Part shown: piece by piece, positions 33,899-41,856 of the stretch
Position numbering within the stretch: position 1 is the stretch's first letter
Layout of the letters: each line of letters opens with the position of its first letter
NCBI GenBank assembly: GCA_003612585.1
Contig: RAZH01000011.1
Coordinates: 36,349 to 100,348 of the forward strand
Direction: 5' to 3'
DNA from: a bacterium 1XD42-54
GTDB taxonomy: Bacteria > Bacillota > Clostridia > Lachnospirales > Lachnospiraceae
Length of the DNA: 64,000 bases
Made by a program: the position numbers and the translations under genes
The notes under the pieces: generated by a model
Databases searched by the model: none
Told to the model about the DNA's origin: nothing
The model's input: the letters and a program-made list of their open reading frames with translations, nothing else

Positions 33899-35275
33899 TC
33901 AGAAAGACAAAAACGCAGGAACCATTAGAATGACAAGTACAACGGCAAGCATCAAAACCATAGGAACTAGAAGCTTGGTTCCTGCCTGTTCTCCGATTTT
34001 TCGAGCATGATTCCTGCGGTCATTCAAAGATGTCTCAGCCTCTGTCTCCAAAAGATATGCCAGACCTTTTGCTCCCTTCTTTACATTCTGCGACAGAACA
34101 CAGCCAAGCCGAATATATTCCGGTAACTGACATCTCTTGCCGAACCGCTCATATGCCTGAGCCTCCGACACACCGCTTTGCATCTCATAACACGCGCTTG
34201 TTACCTCCTCGTATACATATCTGATTGTTTTATGCAGTCTCTTCTTTTTTCCAGAGTCCTCCTTTTTCTTCCTCTGATATTCCCCGGATATCCTGAAAAA
34301 TGTTCCACGAATACTGAGTCCCGCACCCAGAAGCATGGTCATCTTCCACATCAGATCCGGGTAATCAAGCATAAGCTGCGTTTTTCGGGCCTCTGCCCTC
34401 CTGTGTACCGCACTGTCCATTTTCAGATATATGCATACTGCCATTACCAGCGTCAGAATAAACATTGCCGGAAAAGGATTTTCTGCCGGATAACTCCATA
34501 GCAGATTCTTACCTTCCACGTATTCGGGCAGCCTGATTGACGTTTCGTGGCTACTTTGCGCATCCGCACGTTCCACTTCTTCTTTCAGAACCCGATTAAA
34601 ACGCTCCTCTGGAGGAAGATTTGGCGGAAAAACTTTTGCGTATGATTTATATACTGCTTCTGTCCCGCCGCATGTAAGTGTCGCCTGTATCTCCACCAGA
34701 ACACCAGCTTCATCCGTCACTTCCTTCAAACTTCCATCCTCTTGAATGACTCCATAAGGAATCGTCAGCCAGCTTATTTTTACAGCCCCATTTTCGCTTT
34801 CGGATGGAAAGTTCAGATTACTTCGCACTTCATCCAGAGAGCGGTTTTCCCCCGGAAGAACCTGCTCCACGTTCTGGAGCGCCTGATCGATCAGCTTTTG
34901 TTTTTCCTGGTCTGTATACTTCCTCTCCTGAACGGTAATCTCCAACTCGCGTGTGTTTTCCTCGCCCTCGACCTGTACCTTCAACGCTTCCTTCCGGTCT
35001 CCTTCTCCATAATCCGGACGGTTCAAAAGCTGTGCCATTTCCCTTTCCGGAACTGCCATATAAATGGCCAAGCCCAGAAAAGAAAACAAAAGACCTGCGA
35101 AAAGAACCATAAGCAAAACAGAAACTTTCCGGACATAATAATTTCTGACTGCCGTTTTTCCCTCCGCCGACAAAGCAATCAGCTCCTGATGTATCCCCTC
35201 TTTCCCCTTTCCCGGCCGATCCAGCTTCATGAGATCAACCAGAAACACACCCATTTTTTCAAATATCTGTCTCAT
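33899..35275 (-). CDS. tadC: TadC-like pilus platform protein (large form)
   Basis: 458 residues, longer than typical TadC. Domain order: cytoplasmic start, a membrane helix (residues 50-75), a long extracytoplasmic insertion of about 170 residues with several beta strands (about 95-265), a second helix pair (270-290) and the type II secretion F domain (MLDYPDLMWKMTMLLGAGLSIRGTF, later GAKGLAYLLETEAETSLNDRRNHARKIGEQAGTKLLVPMVL). It forms the membrane platform with TadB for pilus assembly. It is the last intact gene before the broken pilin gene. Confidence 0.85.
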   Translation of the reverse strand: MRQIFEKMGVFLVDLMKLDRPGKGKEGIHQELIALSAEGKTAVRNYYVRKVSVLLMVLFAGLLFSFLGLAIYMAVPEREMAQLLNRPDYGEGDRKEALKVQVEGEENTRELEITVQERKYTDQEKQKLIDQALQNVEQVLPGENRSLDEVRSNLNFPSESENGAVKISWLTIPYGVIQEDGSLKEVTDEAGVLVEIQATLTCGGTEAVYKSYAKVFPPNLPPEERFNRVLKEEVERADAQSSHETSIRLPEYVEGKNLLWSYPAENPFPAMFILTLVMAVCIYLKMDSAVHRRAEARKTQLMLDYPDLMWKMTMLLGAGLSIRGTFFRISGEYQRKKKEDSGKKKRLHKTIRYVYEEVTSACYEMQSGVSEAQAYERFGKRCQLPEYIRLGCVLSQNVKKGAKGLAYLLETEAETSLNDRRNHARKIGEQAGTKLLVPMVLMLAVVLVILMVPAFLSF

Positions 35276-35278
35276 ACA

Positions 35279-36124
35279 TTAAACCTCGACCCGAACAATC
35301 TTTCTTCCCCAAAAATATGCCAGAACGTATACCAGAAAACAAAGGACCATAATTGTAACTCCTGTCAAATTACCATACATGACACTTAAAAATTCCGAGG
35401 AGGTAAACTTCACATATGCTAAAATCAAAAGTGGTATCATACTCATAACATTCTGTTCCATCACTTTTCCTGCCAAAGAAGTCTCAATCTCTTGCAGGGT
35501 CTCCTGTTTTTGGCGGATGCAAAAAACCGTGTTACGTATCACTGCAATCAAATCTCCGCCGGAACGCTTTGCTGTAAAAAATACTTCTGCAAAGCTCTGT
35601 ATATCATCAATTGCGCTGCGCTCTCCAAAATCCATAAAAAGATCTTCCATATTTCGGTTAACCGCAAGCTGCGTTTCCATTATTTGAAATTCCTGCAAAA
35701 TAAAAGCTTCTGGTTCATATACTCTGGCAAGTTCCTTCACGGCCTCCCGAATGGAATTTTCCACAGAATATCCAGCCTGCAAAGAAACTGTCAACATCTG
35801 CATACTATCCATGAACTGACGTTTCATCTCTACTGCTCTCTTTTTCTGCAATGCCAATCTCCGTTCCCGAACAAACGGTACTGCACCTGGAAGCAACAGC
35901 ACAAAAGATACCCAGGAAAAAAAGAATAAATAACTGATGCATGCATCCAGCACAGTATATAAAATCAGATACTTTATCCATTCTCTGAATGAAAACTGAT
36001 AAACACTGTAATCCTGACAGACAGGCAGTATCTTTTCTTTCAGATCTGATACCCTGCCCTTTGCAGCTTTTGCCGTCGCATCAGCTCCCGCCGTTTTTTC
36101 AATGTCCCCATTATGTTGCCGCAT
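35279..36124 (-). CDS. tadB: TadB-like pilus platform protein
   Basis: 281 residues with type II secretion F domain features: an amphipathic start, two membrane helices at about 50-85, the helical core MKRQFMDSMQMLTVSLQAGYSVENSIREAV, an acidic ALxxFxE-like segment and a C-terminal pair of hydrophobic helices. It would pair with TadC to form the inner-membrane platform. Its start overlaps the end of tadA by 85 bases; the overlap begins inside the basic tail of TadA. Three bases separate it from tadC. Confidence 0.87.
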   Translation of the reverse strand: MRQHNGDIEKTAGADATAKAAKGRVSDLKEKILPVCQDYSVYQFSFREWIKYLILYTVLDACISYLFFFSWVSFVLLLPGAVPFVRERRLALQKKRAVEMKRQFMDSMQMLTVSLQAGYSVENSIREAVKELARVYEPEAFILQEFQIMETQLAVNRNMEDLFMDFGERSAIDDIQSFAEVFFTAKRSGGDLIAVIRNTVFCIRQKQETLQEIETSLAGKVMEQNVMSMIPLLILAYVKFTSSEFLSVMYGNLTGVTIMVLCFLVYVLAYFWGRKIVRVEV

Positions 36125-37263
36125 GCATCTTCCCCCTCCTCTTCAAAGTCATACAATACCTGTGTCTGCACCTCTCCGCTTTTGCTGTCATACCCGAGAA
36201 TCTCTAAAATCTGCAATACCTTCCTGCTCTTATCACGCAGCCTTCCCAGATGAACCATAATATCAATACCGGATGCTATCTGCCGACGTACCGCCGTAAG
36301 CGGAATCTCAAGCCCCATCAATACCATGGTCTCAAGTCTTGCCAGCATGTCCTCCGGACTATTGGCATGCCCGGTACTAAAAGAACCGTCATGTCCGGTA
36401 TTTAATGCCTGTAAAAGATCAACCGTTTCACTTCCCCTTACTTCTCCGATCAAAATCCGGTCAGGTCGCATGCGCAAGCTTGATCGAATAAGATCCCGAA
36501 TCGTAATCTCCTTCTCCCCCTCCGCATTTGCATTTCTCACTTCAAGCCGCACAAGATTCTTCACGCCCTGAAGCTGTAGCTCTGCATTATCTTCAATGGT
36601 AATAATCCGCTCATCCTTCGGGATAAAATTAGAAAGTGCATTCAAAAATGTCGTCTTTCCGGAACCTGTTCCACCTGATATAAAAATATTGTATCCAGCA
36701 CGAACCAGTTTTTCTAAAAAGTCTACAGCTTCCCGGGATACAGCGCCCCACCGTACCAGCTGTTCCATCTGAATCGGTTGCTCCGGAAAACGTCGAATTG
36801 TGATAATGGGGCCGTTCAATGCAACCGGAGGCATCACAATGTTTACTCTTGCCCCGCTATTCAGCCGGGCGTCTACAATCGGTACGGATTCATTTACAAT
36901 CCGATTGCAGCTTCCTACAATCTGCTGAGCAATATCCTCCAGACGTTCTTTTGATACAAAACACTTGTCCCATAACATCAAATGACCATCCCGCTCAATA
37001 AAAATACCTTCTGTTCCATTAACCATAATTTCTGTCACGGAATTGTCGTCAATTAATTCCTGAAGGATATCCAGGCGTCGAACGGAATTAAACAGCTCCC
37101 GACGGAGCTCTCCCCGCTCAGAAAGCCGGATATAAAACTCCACACCGGTGCGCAGAATCAATTCATCAATGCTCTGATAAATTTCCTCATCCTGAACCTC
37201 CCTGTGCTTTTCCAGACTTTCCATAAGCTGTTCCCGCAGCATGGCAAATTTTTTCTGATCCAT
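36040..37263 (-). CDS. tadA: TadA/CpaF secretion ATPase
   Basis: A 407-residue motor ATPase of the Flp pilus system. Walker A is GGTGSGKT at residues 197-204, followed by the Asp box (RIITIEDNAEL), the Walker B region (RPDRILIGEVRGSE) and the His box (GHDGSFSTGHANSPEDM). The N-terminal part carries the CpaF helical and sensor region. It hydrolyses ATP to add or remove pilin subunits at the TadB/TadC platform. It overlaps tadZ by 77 bases and tadB by 85 bases, a compact operon. Confidence 0.95.
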   Translation of the reverse strand: MDQKKFAMLREQLMESLEKHREVQDEEIYQSIDELILRTGVEFYIRLSERGELRRELFNSVRRLDILQELIDDNSVTEIMVNGTEGIFIERDGHLMLWDKCFVSKERLEDIAQQIVGSCNRIVNESVPIVDARLNSGARVNIVMPPVALNGPIITIRRFPEQPIQMEQLVRWGAVSREAVDFLEKLVRAGYNIFISGGTGSGKTTFLNALSNFIPKDERIITIEDNAELQLQGVKNLVRLEVRNANAEGEKEITIRDLIRSSLRMRPDRILIGEVRGSETVDLLQALNTGHDGSFSTGHANSPEDMLARLETMVLMGLEIPLTAVRRQIASGIDIMVHLGRLRDKSRKVLQILEILGYDSKSGEVQTQVLYDFEEEGEDACGNIMGTLKKRRELMRRQKLQRAGYQI

Positions 37264-38293
37264 TATTTACCGGTTCTCTCCCATCCTGTTTTTCCTCCCA
37301 CAACAAACTCCGTACATACTCTCCCATTTCTCCCCATACCATCTGCTGTACCAAGTCTCCTTCCTTCTGCGGCATCTGTAAAGGCAGCCTCAGGCGGTGC
37401 GTTTTCTCTAATATCTCGGTCATGTCCAGCATCCGGAGCAGTTTTTCATACTGGGCAAGTTTTGCCTGAGAAATCACGTCCTCCTGAATCGGCGTATAAA
37501 TTCTGTCACAATGTTTCATAATCTGAAACAGCTCGTCTACCTGTTCACTAAGGTCAAGAATTATTACATCATACTCACAGCACCTTATAATTTCATCCAG
37601 AAAATCGAGCCATTCCTTGCCGGAAACATCCCGGATATCAGACGGTGAGATCGCCGGCGGGACATATTGCAGCTCATGAAATGTCTGAATCACGGAATTT
37701 AGACGAAAAATAAAACCATCTCCCTTTTGCCTGGAAAAATAAATCAGATCGGAAATATCCGCCCGATACGTTGTCTGAAACAACTCCTCAAAGCCTGCGA
37801 ACTCCTCAAAGTTTAAATAAAGTACATTCTTTGTTTCTGACAGAATCTCACCCAGTGTCAGTGCAAAAGAAGTCTTTCTCGACCTGCCAACAGGTGAATA
37901 TATGCCGTACAACTTCGTTTTCCGCCATGCATTCGCCAGTACATACGGCTGAGGATTTGCTTCCGCATAATACTCCATCACTTCGGACAGAACGATATCC
38001 GAAGATTGATATTTATATACAAACGGATACTCCTCAAGATAATCCTGAAGCGGCTCCCCCTCCGACAATATGATGGTACGGTTTACCGGAAGATTTCGGA
38101 TTTCATTGCACATCGCCCTTGTCGATATCAGAAGAATTTCTATTTCATGCTCCTTCGTAAACTCCTGTAAGCTCTCCACATTTGTAAATGCCTGGACTTC
38201 AAAAGGTGTCGTACGCTTTTTATTCAGGTAATCCATAAGATTGCAGGCATAAGCTGCTTCCAGATCACAGACCGCAAATATACTTTTTTTCAT
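37187..38293 (-). CDS. tadZ: TadZ/CpaE-like localisation ATPase
   Basis: 368 residues. ATG 38293 is chosen because GGGAGG lies 6 bases upstream and the ATG overlaps the tadV stop (TAATG); the longer frame to 38407 runs into tadV. The N-terminal 120 residues look like a response-regulator-like domain. The second part has the deviant Walker A SPVGRSRKTSFALTL and a MinD-like core (VLYLNFEEF, YDVIILDLSE). TadZ places the pilus machine at a site in the cell. The C-terminal 35 residues overlap tadA. Confidence 0.87.
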   Translation of the reverse strand: MKKSIFAVCDLEAAYACNLMDYLNKKRTTPFEVQAFTNVESLQEFTKEHEIEILLISTRAMCNEIRNLPVNRTIILSEGEPLQDYLEEYPFVYKYQSSDIVLSEVMEYYAEANPQPYVLANAWRKTKLYGIYSPVGRSRKTSFALTLGEILSETKNVLYLNFEEFAGFEELFQTTYRADISDLIYFSRQKGDGFIFRLNSVIQTFHELQYVPPAISPSDIRDVSGKEWLDFLDEIIRCCEYDVIILDLSEQVDELFQIMKHCDRIYTPIQEDVISQAKLAQYEKLLRMLDMTEILEKTHRLRLPLQMPQKEGDLVQQMVWGEMGEYVRSLLWEEKQDGREPVNNGSEKICHAAGTAYGKSGKAQGGSG

Positions 38294-38802
38294 TAAATAC
38301 CTCCCATATAGTAAAGAATCCCCAACAATACTGGCACCGAAAAACAAAGTTTCGCATCCTCCTGCGTACCTTCCAGATAAGAATTCCACCTTCCGTCTTT
38401 TGAACAACGGCTTACATAATCCGAAAAACAGACAAGCCGCTGATTAAAATTGTGTCGATGGGCCATAAGTACCATGGAAATCACACCGCCGGAAAGAACA
38501 GCAGCCACAATACAGGAAAAACACGCGGATGGTCCAAGAAAACCGCCCACAACACACAGAAGCTTAACGTCTCCTGCTCCTATCATACGAAAATAATAAA
38601 ATGCTCCAAACAGTACAACTGGAAGAAACACTCCGCCCAAAAAAATCATCGTGCCCAATATCCCTCCTGTAAACAGATGGTACGCTCCTCCCAGTAAAAT
38701 TCCTGTAACTATAACACTGTTTGGGATACGCCCCCGTTGCAGATCAAAAAGCACTGCCGTCATCACTACACACAACAAAGCTAAAAGCTGTATTTCTATC
38801 AA
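38293..38802 (-). CDS. tadV: Prepilin peptidase (A24 family)
   Basis: A 169-residue integral membrane aspartyl protease. The two catalytic Asp motifs are visible: VLFDLQRGRIPN and the GxGD motif in IGAGDVKLL. It would cleave Flp prepilins after the Gly in the leader. It is the first gene of the operon, starting at TTG 38802, the only option that keeps the first membrane helix; the AAAGG site is weakly placed. The operon order is tadV-tadZ-tadA-tadB-tadC-flp. Confidence 0.9.
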   Translation of the reverse strand: MIEIQLLALLCVVMTAVLFDLQRGRIPNSVIVTGILLGGAYHLFTGGILGTMIFLGGVFLPVVLFGAFYYFRMIGAGDVKLLCVVGGFLGPSACFSCIVAAVLSGGVISMVLMAHRHNFNQRLVCFSDYVSRCSKDGRWNSYLEGTQEDAKLCFSVPVLLGILYYMGGI

Positions 38803-39044
38803 TAGCCTTTCATCCCCCTTCCAAGTTTTTTAAATATTTTTTTATTTTGTTTATTAAAATACTTTTTTAATATTTAAAAATTCCCCAATATTTTTATTTA
38901 ACATTAACGTTTTTTATTTGAACTCCTACTATCAGCCCTTCTTATTCTCTTATTTATATTATATGCAACTTATTATTTATAAATGTATTATATCATACTT
39001 TTTTCATTTGTAAAGTATTTTTTGTGATTTTATAAATATTTTTT
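38803..39044. other. AT-rich divergent intergenic region
   Basis: About 240 bases between the tad operon and the CdaR-type gene, very rich in A and T with many T and A runs (38820-39040). No coding frame, clear hairpin or full promoter consensus can be called, though promoters for both flanking units must lie here. Confidence 0.5.
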
Positions 39045-39206
39045 GTGATCTTTATAATTCCCTTCAACCTGCTGCGTGCTCCGGCAGACCAGAGGAATAA
39101 AATGATTGTAAATATTATGGAAATAAGGTATGATTATGAAAAAATTAATACCGGATACGGAACATCTTTCAGTCCGCATAAAAAAGAAAGAGAGGAATGT
39201 GAACGC

Positions 39207-40295
39207 ATGATTTCCAGTCAGATTTTACAGAATACGTTAGATGAATTGCATACGATTACCAGGGTAGACTTTCTTCTGACAGATACAGATGGAAATGAAG
39301 TTGCATCCACAGTTTCAACCGAAGGTACAGACAGAACAGCCGTCGTACAGTTTGCCGGATCTCCGGCTGACAGCCAGGTCGTGCAGAGTTCTCACTTTTT
39401 TAAAGTATTTGATGATAAAAAGCTCGAATATATTCTGATCTCACAGGGCGCTTCCGAAGATGCCTATATGCTTGGGCGGGTAGCGGTTTGCCAGATACAA
39501 AATCTGATCGTCGCTTACCGGGAACGTTATGATAAAAATAACTATATCCAGAATCTCCTTCTGGATAATATGCTTTCGATCGACGTTTATAACCGCGCCA
39601 GAAAGCTTCATATTGAAACAGAGGTTCGCCGGATTGTTTATCTGATTGAGACCAAATACGAAAAAGACAACACGGCGATGGAAATCGTAAAAGGACTGTT
39701 TGGCAGCCGCACAAAGGATTTCATCACAGCGGTAGATGAAAAAAGTATTATTATTGTTCAGGAATTACGGGAACACGACGACTACGAAGATGTGGAACAG
39801 ACGGCGCGTATGCTACGCGACATGCTCAATACAGAGGCCATGTCAAGTGTCCGAATCTCCTATGGTACGATTGTCAGCGAAATCTCTCAGGTATCCCGCT
39901 CCTACAAAGAGGCAAAAATGGCTCTTGATGTCGGCAAAATTTTTTACATGGAGCGCTCTATCGTTGCATACAATACGCTTGGAATCGGCCGGCTGATCTA
40001 CCAGCTTCCGGTACCGCTGTGCCAGATGTTTATGAAAGAAGCGTTTACCGCAGATGTAACTCCGGATGCCTTTGATGAAGAAACCTTGACTACCATCAAC
40101 AAATTTTTTGAAAACAGCCTGAATGTCTCAGAGACGGCAAGGCAGCTTTATATTCACCGAAATACGCTCGTTTACCGTCTGGAAAAGCTTCAGAAAAGTA
40201 CTGGTCTCGACATTCGTGTCTTTGACGATGCGCTGACCTTCAAAATTGCCATGATGGTCACAAATTACATGAATTTTATGGAAAATAATCAATAG
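39207..40295 (+). CDS. CdaR/PucR-family transcriptional regulator
   Basis: 362 residues from ATG 39207 (MISSQILQNTLDELHTITRVDF), the usual start of the sugar-diacid-recognition type domain. An earlier ATG at 39102, with AGAGGAA upstream, would add 35 residues. The middle has a GGDEF-like CdaR region (VRISYGTIVSEISQVSRSYKEAKMAL). The C-terminus is the PucR helix-turn-helix NVSETARQLYIHRNTLVYRLEKL. Family members regulate carboxylate, purine or amino-acid use. No target operon is adjacent; the divergent tad operon is one candidate. Confidence 0.87.
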   Translation: MISSQILQNTLDELHTITRVDFLLTDTDGNEVASTVSTEGTDRTAVVQFAGSPADSQVVQSSHFFKVFDDKKLEYILISQGASEDAYMLGRVAVCQIQNLIVAYRERYDKNNYIQNLLLDNMLSIDVYNRARKLHIETEVRRIVYLIETKYEKDNTAMEIVKGLFGSRTKDFITAVDEKSIIIVQELREHDDYEDVEQTARMLRDMLNTEAMSSVRISYGTIVSEISQVSRSYKEAKMALDVGKIFYMERSIVAYNTLGIGRLIYQLPVPLCQMFMKEAFTADVTPDAFDEETLTTINKFFENSLNVSETARQLYIHRNTLVYRLEKLQKSTGLDIRVFDDALTFKIAMMVTNYMNFMENNQ

Positions 40296-40353
40296 CACCA
40301 AAATTTATCCAGAAAAAGTTCTCAGTTCATACTTTTTTTGATCGCAGAAACCG

Positions 40354-40420
40354 AAAAGAGAGACTTCCCTGAGATTCAGAACCTACAGAACGCTGAATCT
40401 AACAGAAGCCTCTCTTTTTT
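40354..40420 (+). terminator. Long double-stem terminator
   Basis: An outer stem AAAAGAGAG.../...CTCTCTTTT, a CTTC/GAAG step and an inner stem GATTCAG/CTGAATC, ending in a T run. It separates the CdaR-type gene from the convergent flavodoxin gene. Confidence 0.8.
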
Positions 40421-40449
40421 AACGGTAATAAATTTTCATTCCATACTGT

Positions 40450-40929
40450 TTATTTATATTTTTCCACCCATGCTTTTAATTCATTTTCGCTTACATGAAC
40501 TGGAAACACTTTGCCTTCCTTCAGTTCCGCACCAACGCAGGACAGCAACAGTTCTTTGTTTGTATTCCCCATACCACTACCGCCAGATGTGGCAACGGGA
40601 ATAATCTTCTTACCTGTAAGGTCGTACTGCTCCAAAAATGTGTTGATAATGGTCGGAGCTACGTACCACCAGATGGGAAATGTAAGAAAGATTGTATCAT
40701 ATTGTGTCATGTCCTCAACCTGATTTGCAATAGCCGGGCGGAAAGATTTATCGTTCATTTCCACACTGCTGCGGCTCTTCTTATTCATCCAGTCCAGGTC
40801 AGAAGAGGTATATGGTTGCTGAGGTTTTATCTCATGCAATTTTGCTCCAGTTACCTTTGCCAATTTTTCTGCCAGTTCTGCGGTTGTGCCTGTTGCACTA
40901 AAATATGCGACTAATATGTTTTTCATCAT
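40450..40929 (-). CDS. Flavodoxin
   Basis: A 159-residue FMN electron carrier. The phosphate-binding loop is YFSATGTTAELAEKLA; the FMN-flanking loops are FPIWWYVAPTIINTFL and ATSGGSGMG. This variant, with a long insertion (PYTSSDLDWMNKKSRSS), matches the flavodoxin_4-like subgroup found beside redox-responsive regulators. It is co-directional with the TetR gene upstream and probably in the same unit. Start ATG 40929 or 40926. Confidence 0.9.
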   Translation of the reverse strand: MMKNILVAYFSATGTTAELAEKLAKVTGAKLHEIKPQQPYTSSDLDWMNKKSRSSVEMNDKSFRPAIANQVEDMTQYDTIFLTFPIWWYVAPTIINTFLEQYDLTGKKIIPVATSGGSGMGNTNKELLLSCVGAELKEGKVFPVHVSENELKAWVEKYK

Positions 40930-41064
40930 TTTTATCCCTCCTGAAAAAATAAATTTGCTAACTCATATGTCCTATACTGTATGAATTCGCCGTTTTGCAA
41001 CAGCACCGATCCTTTTTTATTTTTCAGCTCATATGTAGTTTCATTTTTACATACTCTCTTTGAG

Positions 41065-41691
41065 CTATTTGTTTGGAATCAACTTTAACAGACTCTTGTA
41101 AACCATCTGATAAATCGTTGGTTCCCTGAATTTTACACCTGCTAATTTCATCGCTTCTTTCTGCTTTTCGGTATGGAAAGCGAAAGGATATACGCCAAAC
41201 AGTAACGCACAGAAGCTGTTGCAGAAATCCTCACATTCCATACCTGTCACATCCGGCTTATAGGCACGAAGTATATCCGAAAGAGCAGTGATACACCTTA
41301 AGTAAAGTTTTTTGAATTCCGCCAATCGTTCCACACGGCTGTTCAGTTCAATCTCAAAAAGATTCATATTAAGAATCCGCAGCAAGATTTCTTTATTTTC
41401 CAGCGTATGTGCAATCTTTTCTGAGAGCGTTTCTGCTGTATATCCACAGGCCGTCGGAATTATTTTTTCTAACTGTCCACACCAAATCTCATATTCTCTT
41501 GCAAGCAGGCCAAGAAGAATCTCCTCCTTGGTTTCAAAATAATTATAGATTGCAGGACGTGTCAAACTGACTTCAGAACTGATTTCCTTAATATTGACTC
41601 CATAAAATCCCTGGGCCTTATACACCTTTTCACAGGCATCCAGTATCTCGCACTTTCTTCTCTCTGTTCGTTCCGGTGAACCTTTCGGCAT
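41065..41691 (-). CDS. TetR-family regulator
   Basis: 208 residues from ATG 41691, with GGAGG 7 bases upstream. The N-terminal helix-turn-helix is CEILDACEKVYKAQGFYGVNIKEISSEVSLTRPAIYNYFETKEEILL. The ligand-binding C-terminal half is helical. A palindromic operator overlaps its promoter just upstream (41714-41766), so it likely represses itself and the downstream flavodoxin. Ligand unknown. Confidence 0.9.
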   Translation of the reverse strand: MPKGSPERTERRKCEILDACEKVYKAQGFYGVNIKEISSEVSLTRPAIYNYFETKEEILLGLLAREYEIWCGQLEKIIPTACGYTAETLSEKIAHTLENKEILLRILNMNLFEIELNSRVERLAEFKKLYLRCITALSDILRAYKPDVTGMECEDFCNSFCALLFGVYPFAFHTEKQKEAMKLAGVKFREPTIYQMVYKSLLKLIPNK

Positions 41692-41713
41692 ATCGTTTCC
41701 TCCGTTCATCTCG

Positions 41714-41766
41714 CATATTGACACTGTGTAAATATATGATACTTCTATTTTTACACAGTGTCAATA
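41714..41766 (-). promoter_or_regulatory. TetR promoter with inverted-repeat operator
   Basis: Arms ATATTGACACTGTGTAAA and TTTACACAGTGTCAATAT face each other. On the minus strand TTGACA (41759-41764), a 17-base spacer and TATCAT (41736-41741) form a promoter embedded in the repeat. Binding there would block transcription of the TetR and flavodoxin genes. Confidence 0.8.
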
Positions 41767-41785
41767 TATATTTTAAATAAATTTC

Positions 41786-41823
41786 AGGGGAGGCAGTGAT
41801 CTGTACAAGTCACTGTCTCCCCT
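41786..41823 (-). terminator. Terminator after branching-enzyme gene
   Basis: AGGGGAG-CAGTGA pairs with TCACTG-CTCCCCT with one mismatch around a short loop, 34 bases past the stop at 41857. The following sequence is only moderately T-rich. Confidence 0.65.
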
Positions 41824-41856
41824 GTTCACGGCTGCCCATTCTCTGGCAGTCTGTTT

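Noticed and set aside
37187..38407. Longer tadZ start at 38407
   Set aside because: It would overlap tadV by over 100 bases and lacks a ribosome binding site, while ATG 38293 has GGGAGG at proper spacing.
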